DNA from: Pseudomonadota bacterium
Lineage (GTDB): Bacteria; Desulfobacterota; Desulfovibrionia; Desulfovibrionales; Desulfovibrionaceae
Reading direction: 5' to 3'
NCBI GenBank assembly: GCA_023390395.1
Contig: JAEWCY010000216.1
Location: 1-64,000, forward strand
Length of the DNA: 64,000 nucleotides
Every line of letters starts with the position of its first letter. Positions within the stretch are counted from its first letter, which is position 1. Positions 44,809-54,509 of the stretch are shown in pieces. The notes beneath the pieces are model-generated. The model was not told the origin of the DNA. It searched no databases and worked only from the letters and a program-made list of their open reading frames with translations. Position numbers and translations under genes: made by a program.

Positions 44809-46338
44809 TTACGTGGGCAGGCGCAGGGATTCCAGGCCCGGGTCCACGTCCACTCGCAGGGTTTCGAGCACCGCCTCCACCGCCACCTTGCCGGCCGCCG
44901 CGCCTTTGATGCGCCGCACGTCCGCCGCCCGGGCCATCATGACCTCGGCCGCGCCCGCGCCCGAGGCGTAGCTGGCCAGGGCCGCCAGCCCCGCCGCCTG
45001 GGCCAGGCTCGCGCGCGGCACCTCCCGGCGCGGGTGGTCCCGGCGCAGGATCACGTGGGCTCCCGGCCCATTCGCCACGTGGAACCACAGGTCGAAGGGG
45101 TTGGCCTTGCGCAGCAGGCTCTCGCCGGCCTTGGCGTTCTTGCCGCGAAGGACCAGGAAGCCGTCGTCGGTGCGGTAGGCGTTGGCCGCGACGCCCTCGA
45201 AGGGGCCCGGCGCGGGGCGGGACGGTTGCGCCGTCGCGGGCGCGCCGCGTTGCCGACCTTGTAAGTATTTTTTCCCGTCTTGCAAGTCCCGCCGCCGCCG
45301 AGCGATGGCGGCCAGGCCCCGTTCGCCCTTGGCCGCCAAATCATAGAGCTTTTGCATATTCCGGACCACGGTGAGCGACGGGTCCAGGGCGATCTCTATC
45401 GGCAGGCCGTCAGGCCCCGGCAAGGAAAGGTGAGCGATCTTGGCCTGTTTGTCCAAGGCATGCAGGTTGGCCGCCAGGATGTCGGCCTGGGCCTTGCGGG
45501 CAAGAAAGGCCCGCATGCGGGCCTCGTCCGCGGCAAGTTTTTCCATGGCCCGGGACAGGCGTCTTTTGGCCGCCGCGTCGGCCGCGGCCTGGGGGGCGCT
45601 GTGGCGGCCGGAGACCTCGCCGAAGGCCAGCGGCTCGCCGAAGGCGGCGGCCGCGGCCAGGGCGCTGCCGAGAGCCCGCGTCTCCCGGCCGGGCCTGTCC
45701 TTGCCCGGCCAGCGCACCGGCCACAGGGCGTCGGGTTCGCCCTTGGCCGATTCCAGGAAGAACCCTTCGGCCTCGGGCGCGAGGAGCCGGGCGTAGACCG
45801 CCTCGGCCTCGCCCTGGGGCAGGCCGGCCAGGCGGCGGCGCAGGGCCGGGGAAAGCTGGGGGTGCTCCCGCCAGATCTCGGGCTCGGCCAGGACCCGGGC
45901 CAGGGGCGGCCAGCCGGGATCGTCCGGGCAGGGCGGCGGCGGGGCGTCGCACAGTTCGGGAAAGGACCGGGGGTCCAGGCGCAGGCAGGGGCCTTCGCCG
46001 GCCATGACCAGGGTCAGGCGGCGGTCCGGCCAGTCGGCCAGGACCCCGGCCACGCGCCGGCCGCGCAGGTGCTTGCGCAGGCGCATGGCCGCCGCCGGGG
46101 CGCGTTCGGGCTGGACGGTCTTCTGGGGCGACAGGAACAGGAAGAACCGGCCCGTGCCGTAGCGGGCGTGCAGGTAGACGGTCTTTTTGCCCTCGCCGCT
46201 CGGGATCTCCCGTCCCGGAGGCAGGTACAGGGCCATGGAGAAGACGTTCTGGGCGGGCAGGAAGATTTTCTCCACCCGGCAGCCGGGGAGCAGTTCGGCC
46301 AGTTCCCGGGCCAGGAATCGAAAGAAGACGGCTTCCAT
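44809..46338 (-). CDS. NFACT-family protein (RqcH/Fbp-like)
   Basis: A 509-residue protein with the NFACT-N domain at the start (MEAVFFRFLARELAELLPGC), coiled coil in the middle (about 270-370) and the NFACT-R RNA-binding domain at the end (NPFDLWFHVANGPGAHVILR). Homologues bind stalled large ribosomal subunits and add C-terminal tails (RqcH) or bind fibronectin. The start is the ATG of MEAVFF; a longer frame has no support. Confidence 0.88.
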   Translation of the reverse strand: MEAVFFRFLARELAELLPGCRVEKIFLPAQNVFSMALYLPPGREIPSGEGKKTVYLHARYGTGRFFLFLSPQKTVQPERAPAAAMRLRKHLRGRRVAGVLADWPDRRLTLVMAGEGPCLRLDPRSFPELCDAPPPPCPDDPGWPPLARVLAEPEIWREHPQLSPALRRRLAGLPQGEAEAVYARLLAPEAEGFFLESAKGEPDALWPVRWPGKDRPGRETRALGSALAAAAAFGEPLAFGEVSGRHSAPQAAADAAAKRRLSRAMEKLAADEARMRAFLARKAQADILAANLHALDKQAKIAHLSLPGPDGLPIEIALDPSLTVVRNMQKLYDLAAKGERGLAAIARRRRDLQDGKKYLQGRQRGAPATAQPSRPAPGPFEGVAANAYRTDDGFLVLRGKNAKAGESLLRKANPFDLWFHVANGPGAHVILRRDHPRREVPRASLAQAAGLAALASYASGAGAAEVMMARAADVRRIKGAAAGKVAVEAVLETLRVDVDPGLESLRLPT

Positions 46339-46530
46339 GACAGGGGGCGTCTCGGGCTCAACGCGGCGCGGCGGCCTTGGGGCGGACAGGGGGGCAACCC
46401 AACGCCCCATGGGGGCTCGCCGTCCGGGTGAAGCGGGGCATGGGACGGTTTTCTTCCCGGAAAAACAACGGCATGTCTTTCGAGGCAGGCGCGACCCGGA
46501 CACGGGCGGGCGCGGGCGCGGCGGGCGCGG

Positions 46531-46893
46531 CTATTCCCCGCGCAGGTTCTCGTCGGCTTCCTGACGGCTTTTGCATTTGATGCACAGGGTGGTGACGGGC
46601 CGGGCCTTGAGGCGGGCGACGCTGATGTCCTCGCCGCATTCCAGGCATTCGCCGTAGGTGCCTTCGTCGATGCGTTCCAGGGCTTCCTTGATCTTCTTGA
46701 TCAGCCGGCGTTCGCGGTCGCGCAGGCGCAGGGTGAAGGCCCGGTCGGATTCGGCCGTGGCCCGGTCGGCGGGGTCGGCGTACACCTCGACGGTGTCGGT
46801 CATGTCCTCGATGGTCTCCTCGCCCTTCTTGAGGATGTCCTGAAGCATGTTGTTGAGAAGCTCGCGGAAGTATTCGACGTCCTTGGGGTCCAT
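46531..46893 (-). CDS. dksA: DksA/TraR zinc-finger protein
   Basis: A 120-residue protein with a coiled-coil N-terminal part and the C4 zinc finger CLECGEDIS...TLCIKC. It binds the RNA polymerase secondary channel and adjusts transcription with ppGpp. GAGGAGG precedes the chosen ATG by about six bases; a start 27 bases earlier is less likely. The tip carries ADPADRATAESDRAF, in keeping with DksA (Asp residues in the coiled-coil tip). Confidence 0.92.
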   Translation of the reverse strand: MDPKDVEYFRELLNNMLQDILKKGEETIEDMTDTVEVYADPADRATAESDRAFTLRLRDRERRLIKKIKEALERIDEGTYGECLECGEDISVARLKARPVTTLCIKCKSRQEADENLRGE

Positions 46894-47315
46894 GCAGCCC
46901 TCCTCGTCCTTTTTGCTCACCGCTCCGGCTTGGAAATTGAGTCCTCTACTGCAATCCCGGCCGAAGGTAAAGGGGGGGTGGGGCCAGGGCGCGTCTTGCG
47001 CGCCTTGCCAAGGGACGGCGGCGAATGTAGACGATCTTGGCGGACCCGCTGCCGTGTCGAAGCCGAGGAACGGAAACCGACCTCGGCCAGGCGCGGACGG
47101 CGGCGCGGCGCAGGGGAAACGCGACCGGTTGCGTCCGGACCCGACGGAACCGTCACGTTTTCCCTGTTCATTCGCGTCTTTTCATTTCATGCAAAAGACG
47201 TATGCTGCCATCGGTTCGCCATCACGCGCACGCCCAACTACGGCATCATCGCGCCTTCCGGTCCGCGGATCGACCGCCGGGCCGGGCGCGCAACCATCCC
47301 CTTCAGGAGGGAAAC
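46894..47315. other. Divergent intergenic region dksA / GAF gene
   Basis: About 420 bases without a gene, holding the promoters of the divergent dksA and GAF-gapA transcripts. An inverted repeat CGTCTTTT (47175-47182) and AAAAGACG (47193-47200) with a 10-base spacer lies 115 bases before the GAF start and may be a regulator site. Confidence 0.5.
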
Positions 47316-47876
47316 ATGAGCGAAAAGGAATGCGCCTATTACCGCACCCTGTATGAAGTGGCCAAGGGCATCAATTCCAGCCTCGAGCCCGTCACCGTGC
47401 TGCACGCCATCGTGGAGCAGGTGGCCAAGGCCCTGGACGCCAAGGCCTGCTCCATCCGCCTGCTCGACCGCAAGGGTCAGACCCTGCTCGCCAGCACGTC
47501 CCACGGCCTCAGCAAAGGCTACCTGCGCAAGGGCCCGGTCGAGGTGGCCAAGAGCCGCATCGACCAGGAGACCCTGACCGGCGCGGTGGTCCAGATCAAG
47601 GACGCCAGCGCCGATCCCCGCTTCCAGTACCCGGAAGCGGCCAAGGAGGAAGGCATCGCCTCGGTCATGGCCCTGCCGCTGACCGTGGAGGGCAAGGCCA
47701 TCGGCGTGCTGCGCCTGTACTGCGGCAATGTGCGCGAGTTCGACCAGAGCGAGATCGACTTCGCCACGGTCATCGCCAACCTGAGCGCCATCGCCATCGA
47801 GAACGCCCGGCTGCACCAGGCCCTCAAGACCGACTACGAACTCCTCACGGCCTACGACTACACCATGCACGAGTAG
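47316..47876 (+). CDS. GAF-domain protein
   Basis: A 186-residue protein consisting of little more than one GAF domain (about 20-165; ACSIRLLDRKGQTLLASTSH, ASVMALPLTVEGKAIGVLRL). GAF domains bind small molecules or cyclic nucleotides. There is no output domain. CAGGAGG precedes the ATG. It lies 12 bases before gapA and is certainly in the same operon, so it may sense a metabolite or redox signal linked to glycolysis, perhaps acting on the enzyme or on another partner. Confidence 0.88.
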   Translation: MSEKECAYYRTLYEVAKGINSSLEPVTVLHAIVEQVAKALDAKACSIRLLDRKGQTLLASTSHGLSKGYLRKGPVEVAKSRIDQETLTGAVVQIKDASADPRFQYPEAAKEEGIASVMALPLTVEGKAIGVLRLYCGNVREFDQSEIDFATVIANLSAIAIENARLHQALKTDYELLTAYDYTMHE

Positions 47877-47888
47877 GAGAGCAGGCAC

Positions 47889-48905
47889 ATGACCAAACTT
47901 CGCATCGCCATCAACGGTTTCGGCCGCATCGGCCGCCAGGTCCTCAAGGCCATGCTCGAGCACCACGCCGACCACATGGAAGTCGTGGCCATAAACGACC
48001 TCTTCGACGTGGCCACCAACGCCCACCTGCTCAGCTACGACACCAACTACGGCAAGCTGCCCGTGGCCGCCTCGGTCGACGGCGACGTCATGATGGTCGG
48101 CGACTGGAAGATCAAGAATTTCGCCGAACGCGATCCCCACGGCCTGCCCTGGGGCGAGTACGGCGTGGACGTGGTCATCGAATCCACCGGCATCTTCCGC
48201 ACCGGCCCCAAATGCCAGGCCCACATCGAGGCCGGGGCGAAAAAGGTCATCATCACGGCTCCGGCCAAGGAAGAGGACCTGACCGTGGTGCTCGGCGTCA
48301 ACCAGGACAGCTACGATCCGGCCAAACACCACGTCCTGTCCAACGCCTCGTGCACCACCAACTGCCTGGCTCCGGTGGCCAAGGTGATCCACGACCAGTT
48401 CGGCATCGTCAAGGGCGTGATGACCACCATCCACTCCTACACCAACGACCAGCGCATCCTGGACCTGCCCCACAAGGACCTGCGCCGGGCCCGGGCCGCG
48501 GCCTGCAACATGATCCCGACCTCGACCGGCGCGGCGCAAGCCGTGGCCCTGGTCATCCCGGACCTCAAGGGCAAGTTCTCGGGCCTTTCCGTGCGCGTGC
48601 CCACGCCCACCGTCTCCCTGGTCGACTTCGTGGTCCAGATCGCCAAGCCCACCACCACCGAGGAGCTGCGGGCGAGGCTCAAGGAAGCCGCCGAAGGGCC
48701 GCTGAAGGGCATTCTGGCCTTTTGCGAAAAGCAGCTCGTGTCCATGGACTTCAAGGGCGACGCCCACTCGAGCATCGTGGACGCCGAGTACACCACGGTG
48801 CAGGGCGGCGACATGGTCAAGGTGCTGTCCTGGTACGACAACGAATGGGGCTACTCCTGCCGGGTGGCCGACCTCGTCGACTTCATGGCGAAAAAAGGCC
48901 TGTAG
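47889..48905 (+). CDS. gapA: Glyceraldehyde-3-phosphate dehydrogenase
   Basis: A 338-residue type I GAPDH that converts glyceraldehyde-3-phosphate and phosphate to 1,3-bisphosphoglycerate with NAD+. The NAD fold starts with [15 protein letters not shown] follows the second strand, and the catalytic Cys155 lies in [12 protein letters not shown]; the C-terminal [12 protein letters not shown] is standard. It follows the GAF gene closely and ends at a strong terminator. Confidence 0.97.
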   Translation: MTKLRIAINGFGRIGRQVLKAMLEHHADHMEVVAINDLFDVATNAHLLSYDTNYGKLPVAASVDGDVMMVGDWKIKNFAERDPHGLPWGEYGVDVVIESTGIFRTGPKCQAHIEAGAKKVIITAPAKEEDLTVVLGVNQDSYDPAKHHVLSNASCTTNCLAPVAKVIHDQFGIVKGVMTTIHSYTNDQRILDLPHKDLRRARAAACNMIPTSTGAAQAVALVIPDLKGKFSGLSVRVPTPTVSLVDFVVQIAKPTTTEELRARLKEAAEGPLKGILAFCEKQLVSMDFKGDAHSSIVDAEYTTVQGGDMVKVLSWYDNEWGYSCRVADLVDFMAKKGL

Positions 48906-48927
48906 GCGACGATCCGACGCGATCACG

Positions 48928-48963
48928 GCGCGGGAGGGCGGACGCCCTCCCGCGCTTTTTTTT
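48928..48963 (+). terminator. Intrinsic terminator of gapA
   Basis: A perfect 12-bp stem (GCGCGGGAGGGC / GCCCTCCCGCGC) with a 4-base loop and eight T residues. Confidence 0.93.
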
Positions 48964-48990
48964 GTCCCGGGCAGGTCTCTTTGCGATCAA

Positions 48991-49026
48991 ATAGTTTGAC
49001 TATCAAGAAATAATCTCCTAGAGATT
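48991..49026 (+). promoter_or_regulatory. Promoter with two palindromes, probable MarR operators
   Basis: ATAGT-TTG-ACTAT (48991-49003) and AATCTC-CTA-GAGATT (49012-49026) are perfect inverted repeats upstream of the metal ATPase-marR operon. A sigma-70-like pair, TTGACT (48996-49001) and TAGAGA (49019-49024) with 17 bases between, overlaps both. Binding of the MarR product here would repress its own operon. Confidence 0.6.
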
Positions 49027-49058
49027 CTTCGTCCTCAAGATGCTTCCAAGGAGTGTCC

Positions 49059-50963
49059 ATGATCGGTCGTTTTTCCAGCCTCGGGGCCTACAAGGGCCTG
49101 TTCGCCTTCAAGGAGCTGGCCCTGTGCCTGGCCGGCGGCGTCCTGGCCCTGGCCGCCTACCTCATCCGTCCGGAAACCGGCCCGGTCTGGCCGTCGGTCC
49201 TGCTCGGCCTGCTGTCCGTGGCCATAAACGGCCTGCCCATCGTGATCGGCGCGGTCAGGGGCGTCATGGAGCGCCGGGTCAACGTGGACGAGCTGGTGAG
49301 CCTGGCCATCCTCGCCTCCCTGGCCCAGGGCGAGGTGCTGACCGCCGCCGTGGTGAGCTTTATCATGACCCTCGGGGCCCTGGTCGAAGAGGCCGTCAGC
49401 GACGGGGCGCGCCGCTCCATCGAGGCCCTGGCCGCGCTCACCCCGCAGGAGGCCACGGTCCTGGACGCCAACGGCGGGGAGCGCGTCGTTTCGGTTGCCG
49501 CCATCAAGGTCGGCGACGTGGTGCTGGTGCGCCCGGGCGAGCGCATTCCCGTGGACGCGGAGATCGTCTCGGGAACCACCGCCGTGGACGAATCGGCCCT
49601 GACCGGCGAGTCGCTGCCCCGGGAGCGCCGCCCCGGCGACACGATCCTGGCCGGCACCCTCAACTACACCGGCCGGGTGGAAGCCCGGGCGGTCAAGGTG
49701 GGCGAGGACTCGACCTTCGGCAAGGTGGTCCGGCTCGTGGTCGCGGCCGAGGCCGGCAAGCCCCGGGCGGCGCGGGTCGTGGACCGCTGGGCCGCCTGGT
49801 TCACGCCCACGGTCCTGAGCCTGGCCGGGCTGGCCTGGATGTTCACCGGCGACCTGGACCGGGCCGTGGCCGTGCTGGTGGCCGGCTGCCCGTGCGCGCT
49901 CATCATGGCCGGGCCCACGGCCACGGTGGCCGCCGTGGGCCTGGCCGCCCGGCGCGGCATCCTGGTCAAGGGCGGGCAGTACCTGGAGGAGGCGGCCCGG
50001 GCCGACGCCGTGCTCTTCGACAAGACCGGCACCCTGACCCTTGGCCGCCCGGCCGTGACCACGGTCGTGGCCGTGGAGGGCGAAAGCGAGGACGGCGTCA
50101 TCGGCTGCGCCGCCTGCCTGGAAAAGGACTGCAACCACCCCCTGGCCGCGGCCATCGTGGAGCGGGCCAGGCGCGCCGGCGTGCCCGTGGTCGCGCCCGA
50201 CGCCATGGCCACGGTGGTGGGCCTTGGCGTGCGCGGCACGGTGGCCGGCGAGGCCGTGGAAGTCGGCAGCCCGGAGATGACGGGCGGCGAGGAGGCCTTG
50301 CCCGGAGAACTGCGCGCCTGCCTGGCGGAGATTCGCGAACGGGGGGCCACGGCCCTGGTGGTGCGCCGGGCGGGCAAGGTCGTGGGCGTCGTGGGCGTGG
50401 CCGACAGGGCCAGGGAGACGGCCTCGCTGGCCGTGGATTCCCTGCGCCAGCTCGGCATGGGCGTGGTCGGCATCCTCTCCGGCGACCACGCCAAGGCCGC
50501 CCGCGCCCTGGGAAAGAGCGTGGGCATCGCCGACGTCTGGGCCGAGCTCAAGCCCGAGGGCAAGCTCGAGGTGCTCTCGCGCCTCCAGGAGCAGGGCCGG
50601 CGGGTGCTGTTCGTCGGCGACGGCGTCAACGACGCCCCGGCCCTGGCCCGGGCCAACGTGGGCGTGGCCATGGGCGCGGTGGGCTCCGACGTGGCCCTGG
50701 AGACCGCCGACGTCGCCCTGGTCAACGACGACATCGGCCGCCTGCCCTTTCTGGTCCACCTCGGCCGGCGCATGGTCAGGATGATCCACTTCAACATCGG
50801 CCTGGGGCTTTTCTTCAACGCCGTGGCCATCTGCGGCGGGGCCTGGGGCCTGCTTTCGCCCGTGGCCGCCGCCGTGTTCCACAACGTGGGCTCCGTCGTG
50901 GTGGTGCTTTCCTCGGCCAGCCTGGCCTTCACCTCCCCGCCGGCTCTGGAGGCCAGGAGCTGA
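49059..50963 (+). CDS. P1B-type heavy-metal-transporting ATPase
   Basis: A 634-residue pump without an N-terminal metal-binding domain. The motifs are TGES (182-185), the membrane metal site CPC (277-279), the phosphorylated Asp321 in DKTGT, the HP motif at 360-361, and GDGVNDAPAL. CPC with a final helix carrying NVGSVVVVLSSASL fits Cu+ or Zn2+/Cd2+ exporters; the exact metal cannot be set. AAGGAG precedes ATG 49059. The MarR gene overlaps its stop, so metal (or another stress) probably induces both. Confidence 0.92.
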   Translation: MIGRFSSLGAYKGLFAFKELALCLAGGVLALAAYLIRPETGPVWPSVLLGLLSVAINGLPIVIGAVRGVMERRVNVDELVSLAILASLAQGEVLTAAVVSFIMTLGALVEEAVSDGARRSIEALAALTPQEATVLDANGGERVVSVAAIKVGDVVLVRPGERIPVDAEIVSGTTAVDESALTGESLPRERRPGDTILAGTLNYTGRVEARAVKVGEDSTFGKVVRLVVAAEAGKPRAARVVDRWAAWFTPTVLSLAGLAWMFTGDLDRAVAVLVAGCPCALIMAGPTATVAAVGLAARRGILVKGGQYLEEAARADAVLFDKTGTLTLGRPAVTTVVAVEGESEDGVIGCAACLEKDCNHPLAAAIVERARRAGVPVVAPDAMATVVGLGVRGTVAGEAVEVGSPEMTGGEEALPGELRACLAEIRERGATALVVRRAGKVVGVVGVADRARETASLAVDSLRQLGMGVVGILSGDHAKAARALGKSVGIADVWAELKPEGKLEVLSRLQEQGRRVLFVGDGVNDAPALARANVGVAMGAVGSDVALETADVALVNDDIGRLPFLVHLGRRMVRMIHFNIGLGLFFNAVAICGGAWGLLSPVAAAVFHNVGSVVVVLSSASLAFTSPPALEARS

Positions 50964-51430
50964 TGGCCATGGAAACGCCGGACAAATCCGATGCGCCCCA
51001 TGCTGCGCCCCAAGCCCCTGAGGCGGCGGGGCTCACGCGCCTGCTCATCGAGTTCTACGAGAAGTTCTCCTCCTGGGAGCACGGGGTGGTGCGCGAAAGC
51101 GGACTCACCCTGCCGCAGATGCACACCCTGGAGATCCTCGGGGCCGACGGCGATTTGCGCATGACGGAGCTGGCCGCCCGCATGGGCGTGACCACCGGCT
51201 CGCTGACCGTGCTGGTGGACCGGCTGGAGCGGGGCGGCTACGTGTCGCGAAAGCCCCACGAGACCGACCGCCGCTCCATCCGCGTGGGCCTGACGGGCGA
51301 GGGCGCGCGGCTTTTCGCCGAGCACCACGCCCTGCACGAGCGGCTCACCCAAGAGCTTTTGTGCGCGCTCACGCCCGAGGAAGCCGGCCAGTTCGCGGGC
51401 CTGCTCGCCCGCCTGACCGCCTGTCTTTGA
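50963..51430 (+). CDS. MarR-family transcriptional regulator
   Basis: A 155-residue winged-helix regulator: GLTLPQMHTLEILGADGDLRM, then TELAARMGVTTGSLTVLVDRL (recognition helix) and the wing KPHETDRRSIRVGL with the conserved DRR. ATG 50963 overlaps the ATPase stop (TGATG); a second ATG is six bases on. Two palindromes in the operon promoter are likely targets. Confidence 0.92.
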   Translation: MAMETPDKSDAPHAAPQAPEAAGLTRLLIEFYEKFSSWEHGVVRESGLTLPQMHTLEILGADGDLRMTELAARMGVTTGSLTVLVDRLERGGYVSRKPHETDRRSIRVGLTGEGARLFAEHHALHERLTQELLCALTPEEAGQFAGLLARLTACL

Positions 51431-51541
51431 CCCGGCGGCGAAGGGCTCCCGCGCAAGCGGCCGGCCGTGACGGACGGGCCGCTTGCGGGGGGCCCGCCCC
51501 GTCTGGTCAAGGCCGGCCCGTCGTGCTACCCGTTGCCGGCC

Positions 51542-52762
51542 ATGGCAAGCCATCCCCAAGCCCCGGCCGCGTCCGACCGCTTCGCCTTCGACCGGCGCGT
51601 GAGCGTGGCCATTTCCGCCGCCCGCCTCGTGCTCATGGCCGGCATCGTGACCGGCCACGCCATGCTCGTCGGCGACTTCTTCGGCCTCTACGCCCCGGGC
51701 CTCCCTTATCCCGCCGGCACGGCGGGCTTCGCCGCCTTCAGGGCCGCCCTGGCCGGGCAGGGCGGGCTTTTCGACCGCCTGGCCTTCGCCGGCGGCCTGA
51801 CCTTCTGGTCGCTCAACTTCTCGTTCTACGCCCTGAGCGGCTTTTCCCTGTGGTACGCCGTGCGCCGGCGCGGCGTCTTCGACCTGCGCGACTACTTCTT
51901 CGGCCGCTTTTTCGGCATCTACCTGGGTTTCGCCGTGGCCGCCCTGGCGGCCTTCGCCGTGGTGGTCGGCGTGCTCGGCCACAAGCCCGGGGAACACGAC
52001 CTCAACTTCCTGCTCCTCGGCGTGGCCCGGGCCAGGGAGACCATGGCCTACAACGACACGCTGTGGTTTCTCACCGTGCTCTTCGTCCTCTACCTGGCCT
52101 TTCCGGCCGTCCCGGCCCTGTACCGCCGGCTGCGCCTGCCCGGCCTCGTCGCCCTGCTGGCCCTTTTCACCTGGCTGCGCCTCACGGGAACGCTGGCCGG
52201 CCTGAGCTTTTTGCCCACGGCCTTTTCCTTTTTTCTCCTCGGCATCGTCGCCGCCGACGCGCTCTACGCCCTGGGCGGCCGGCTTCGCGGCCGGGCCGGG
52301 GCCTGGATCCTCGGGCTTTTGGCCGCGGCCACGGCGGCTGCCTGCGCCGTGCGGCTCCACGGCCTGGCCTATGCCGACGTCCTGGCCGCCGGCAACGTGA
52401 CCTACGACACCCACGCCCTGGGCACGGCCTCCTTCTTCCTCATCCTGGCCCTGGGGCTGCTCGCCCCGGACGGGCGGCGCTACGGCGCGGCCCTGCGCAC
52501 GGCCGCCCGGGGCACCTTCGCCGTCTACGTCTACCACTACCTGCTCTTCCAGCTCTACAAGCACGCCCCGGCCTTTCACGAGGCAGTCCTCGCCGTCACC
52601 GTCCGGCTGCCGGAGTTCGTCAGGGACCATTTCCTGGCCGGCGCGCTCCTGCTTTACGGCGTGCTGCTGGCCGGCGGCGTCCTCTATCAGCTGGCCTTCG
52701 ACCGCCTGCTCGCCGGCCCCCTGCGCCGGCTCTTCGAGAACCCCATCGCCCTGGAAAAATGA
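51542..52762 (+). CDS. Acyltransferase 3 family membrane protein
   Basis: A 406-residue polytopic protein (about ten helices) of the Acyl_transf_3/OafA type. The N-terminal RLVLMAGIVTGHAML carries the catalytic-type His, and FSFYALSGFSLWYAV matches the second helix pattern. It acylates a surface glycan or lipid; the target is unknown. The start is the ATG of MASHPQ; no strong ribosome-binding site is seen. Confidence 0.82.
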   Translation: MASHPQAPAASDRFAFDRRVSVAISAARLVLMAGIVTGHAMLVGDFFGLYAPGLPYPAGTAGFAAFRAALAGQGGLFDRLAFAGGLTFWSLNFSFYALSGFSLWYAVRRRGVFDLRDYFFGRFFGIYLGFAVAALAAFAVVVGVLGHKPGEHDLNFLLLGVARARETMAYNDTLWFLTVLFVLYLAFPAVPALYRRLRLPGLVALLALFTWLRLTGTLAGLSFLPTAFSFFLLGIVAADALYALGGRLRGRAGAWILGLLAAATAAACAVRLHGLAYADVLAAGNVTYDTHALGTASFFLILALGLLAPDGRRYGAALRTAARGTFAVYVYHYLLFQLYKHAPAFHEAVLAVTVRLPEFVRDHFLAGALLLYGVLLAGGVLYQLAFDRLLAGPLRRLFENPIALEK

Positions 52763-52794
52763 AAGCGCCGCCGGGAATCCTCCCGGCGGCGCTT
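52763..52794. terminator. Bidirectional terminator
   Basis: A perfect 14-bp stem (AAGCGCCGCCGGGA / TCCCGGCGGCGCTT) with loop ATCC, starting immediately after the acyltransferase stop and serving the convergent ligase gene. Confidence 0.88.
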
Positions 52795-52820
52795 CGGCCG
52801 CGGCCGCGTCGGTCGCCCGA

Positions 52821-54494
52821 TCAGCGCATGGCTTCGGGAAACAGCTTGGCCGCCAGCTCCCGCAGCTTGTACTTCTGCACCTTGCCGCTGGTGGTCAGCG
52901 GAAACTCCTCCACGAAGGCGATGTATTTCGGGATCTTGTGCCAGGCGATCTGTCCCCGGCAGAAGTCCTTCACCTCCTCGGCCTCCATGGTCACGTCCTT
53001 TTTCAGGATGACGAACGCGCCCACTTCCTCGCCGTACTTGCGGCTCGGCACGCCGGCCACCTGCACGTCGGCGATGCCGGGCATGGTGTAGAGGTACTCC
53101 TCGATCTCCCGGGGATAGATGTTCTCGCCGCCCCGGATGATCATGTCCTTGATGCGGCCCGTGATGGTCACGTAGCCGTATTCGTCCATGACGCCGAGGT
53201 CGCCGGAGTGGAGCCAGCCGTCGGCGTCGATGCACTTGGCCGTGGCCTCGGGGTTGTTGTAGTAGCCCTTCATGGAGTTGTAGCCCCGGCAGCACAGTTC
53301 CCCCTGCCTGCCGCGCTCCACCTCCGCGCCCGTCTCCGGGTCGGCCACCTTGACCTCGACGTGGGGGAAGGCCCGGCCCACGCCCTCGACCCGGTAGTGG
53401 AAGGGGTCGGTCACGTCGGTCTGGGTCATGCCGGGCGAGCTTTCGGTCAGCCCGTACACGCTTGTGATCTCTTTCATGTACATCTTCTCGGTCACCTGGC
53501 GCATGGTCTGGATGGGACAGACCGCCCCGGCCATGATGCCGGTGCGCAGCGACGAGAAGTCGAACTTCGGGAAGAGCTTGTGCTCGAGCATGGCGATGAA
53601 CATCGTGGGCACGCCGTAGATGGCCGTGCACTTCTCTTGCTCGATGCTCATCATGGAATGCACCGGGTTGAAGACCTCGGTGAAGACCATGGTCGTGCCG
53701 TGGTTGACGCAGGCCATGACCGCGAGCACGCAGCCGAAGCAGTGGAACAGCGGCACCTGGATGCACAGCTTGTCCTTGTTCGTGAAGCGCTGGCGCTGGC
53801 CGATGGAGTAGCCGTTGTTCAGGATGTTGTGGTGGCTCAGCATGACGCCCTTGGGAAAGCCGGTGGTCCCCGAGGTGTACTGCATGTTCACCACGTCGTG
53901 GCAGGTGAAGGTCGCCTGCCGGGCGCGCAGCTCCTCGTCCGTGACGGTGCGGGCCAGGCCCATGATCTCGGGGATGGAGTACATGCCCCGGTGCTTTTCG
54001 ACGCCGAGGAAGCACACGCGCTTTAAGTGCGGAAAGGTCTCGCTGCGCACGGCCCCGCGCTGCATGGTGCGCAGTTCCGGGGCCAGGTCGTAGAGGATCT
54101 CGATGTAGTCCGAATCGCGGAACCCGTTGATGATGAAGATGTTTTCCGCTTCGGAGTTGGTCATCAGGTACTTGAGCTCGTTGCGCTTGTAGGCCGTGTT
54201 GACCGTGAGCAGCACCGCGCCCATCTTGGCCGTGGCGAACATCAGCGCCACCCAGAAGGGGACGTTGGTGGCCCAGACCGCCACCTTCTCGCCCTTTTCG
54301 ATGCCAAGGGCCAGGAGCCCCTTGGCCAGCTCGTCGGTCAGCTCGTCGAACTGCCGCCAGGTGAGCCGGTAGTCCCGGTCCACGTAGACCACCGCGTCCT
54401 GGTCCGGGTATTTGAGGGCCGTCTGGTGGAGCAGTTCGCCGAGGGTCAGGTCGAAAAGCGGCGGCTGGTGCAGGGGAGGAGGCACGAAGGTCAT
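52821..54494 (-). CDS. AMP-dependent acyl-CoA synthetase
   Basis: A 557-residue ANL-superfamily ligase that activates a carboxylic acid to its acyl-CoA via an acyl-AMP. The ATP loop is [12 protein letters not shown], the A5 region is [10 protein letters not shown], and the C-terminal hinge [20 protein letters not shown] and [13 protein letters not shown] (catalytic Lys) are intact. It resembles medium/long-chain fatty-acid ligases. It is 15 bases downstream of an HTH-cupin regulator on the same strand. Confidence 0.93.
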   Translation of the reverse strand: MTFVPPPLHQPPLFDLTLGELLHQTALKYPDQDAVVYVDRDYRLTWRQFDELTDELAKGLLALGIEKGEKVAVWATNVPFWVALMFATAKMGAVLLTVNTAYKRNELKYLMTNSEAENIFIINGFRDSDYIEILYDLAPELRTMQRGAVRSETFPHLKRVCFLGVEKHRGMYSIPEIMGLARTVTDEELRARQATFTCHDVVNMQYTSGTTGFPKGVMLSHHNILNNGYSIGQRQRFTNKDKLCIQVPLFHCFGCVLAVMACVNHGTTMVFTEVFNPVHSMMSIEQEKCTAIYGVPTMFIAMLEHKLFPKFDFSSLRTGIMAGAVCPIQTMRQVTEKMYMKEITSVYGLTESSPGMTQTDVTDPFHYRVEGVGRAFPHVEVKVADPETGAEVERGRQGELCCRGYNSMKGYYNNPEATAKCIDADGWLHSGDLGVMDEYGYVTITGRIKDMIIRGGENIYPREIEEYLYTMPGIADVQVAGVPSRKYGEEVGAFVILKKDVTMEAEEVKDFCRGQIAWHKIPKYIAFVEEFPLTTSGKVQKYKLRELAAKLFPEAMR

Positions 54495-54509
54495 GGGCGT
54501 CTCCTTGGC

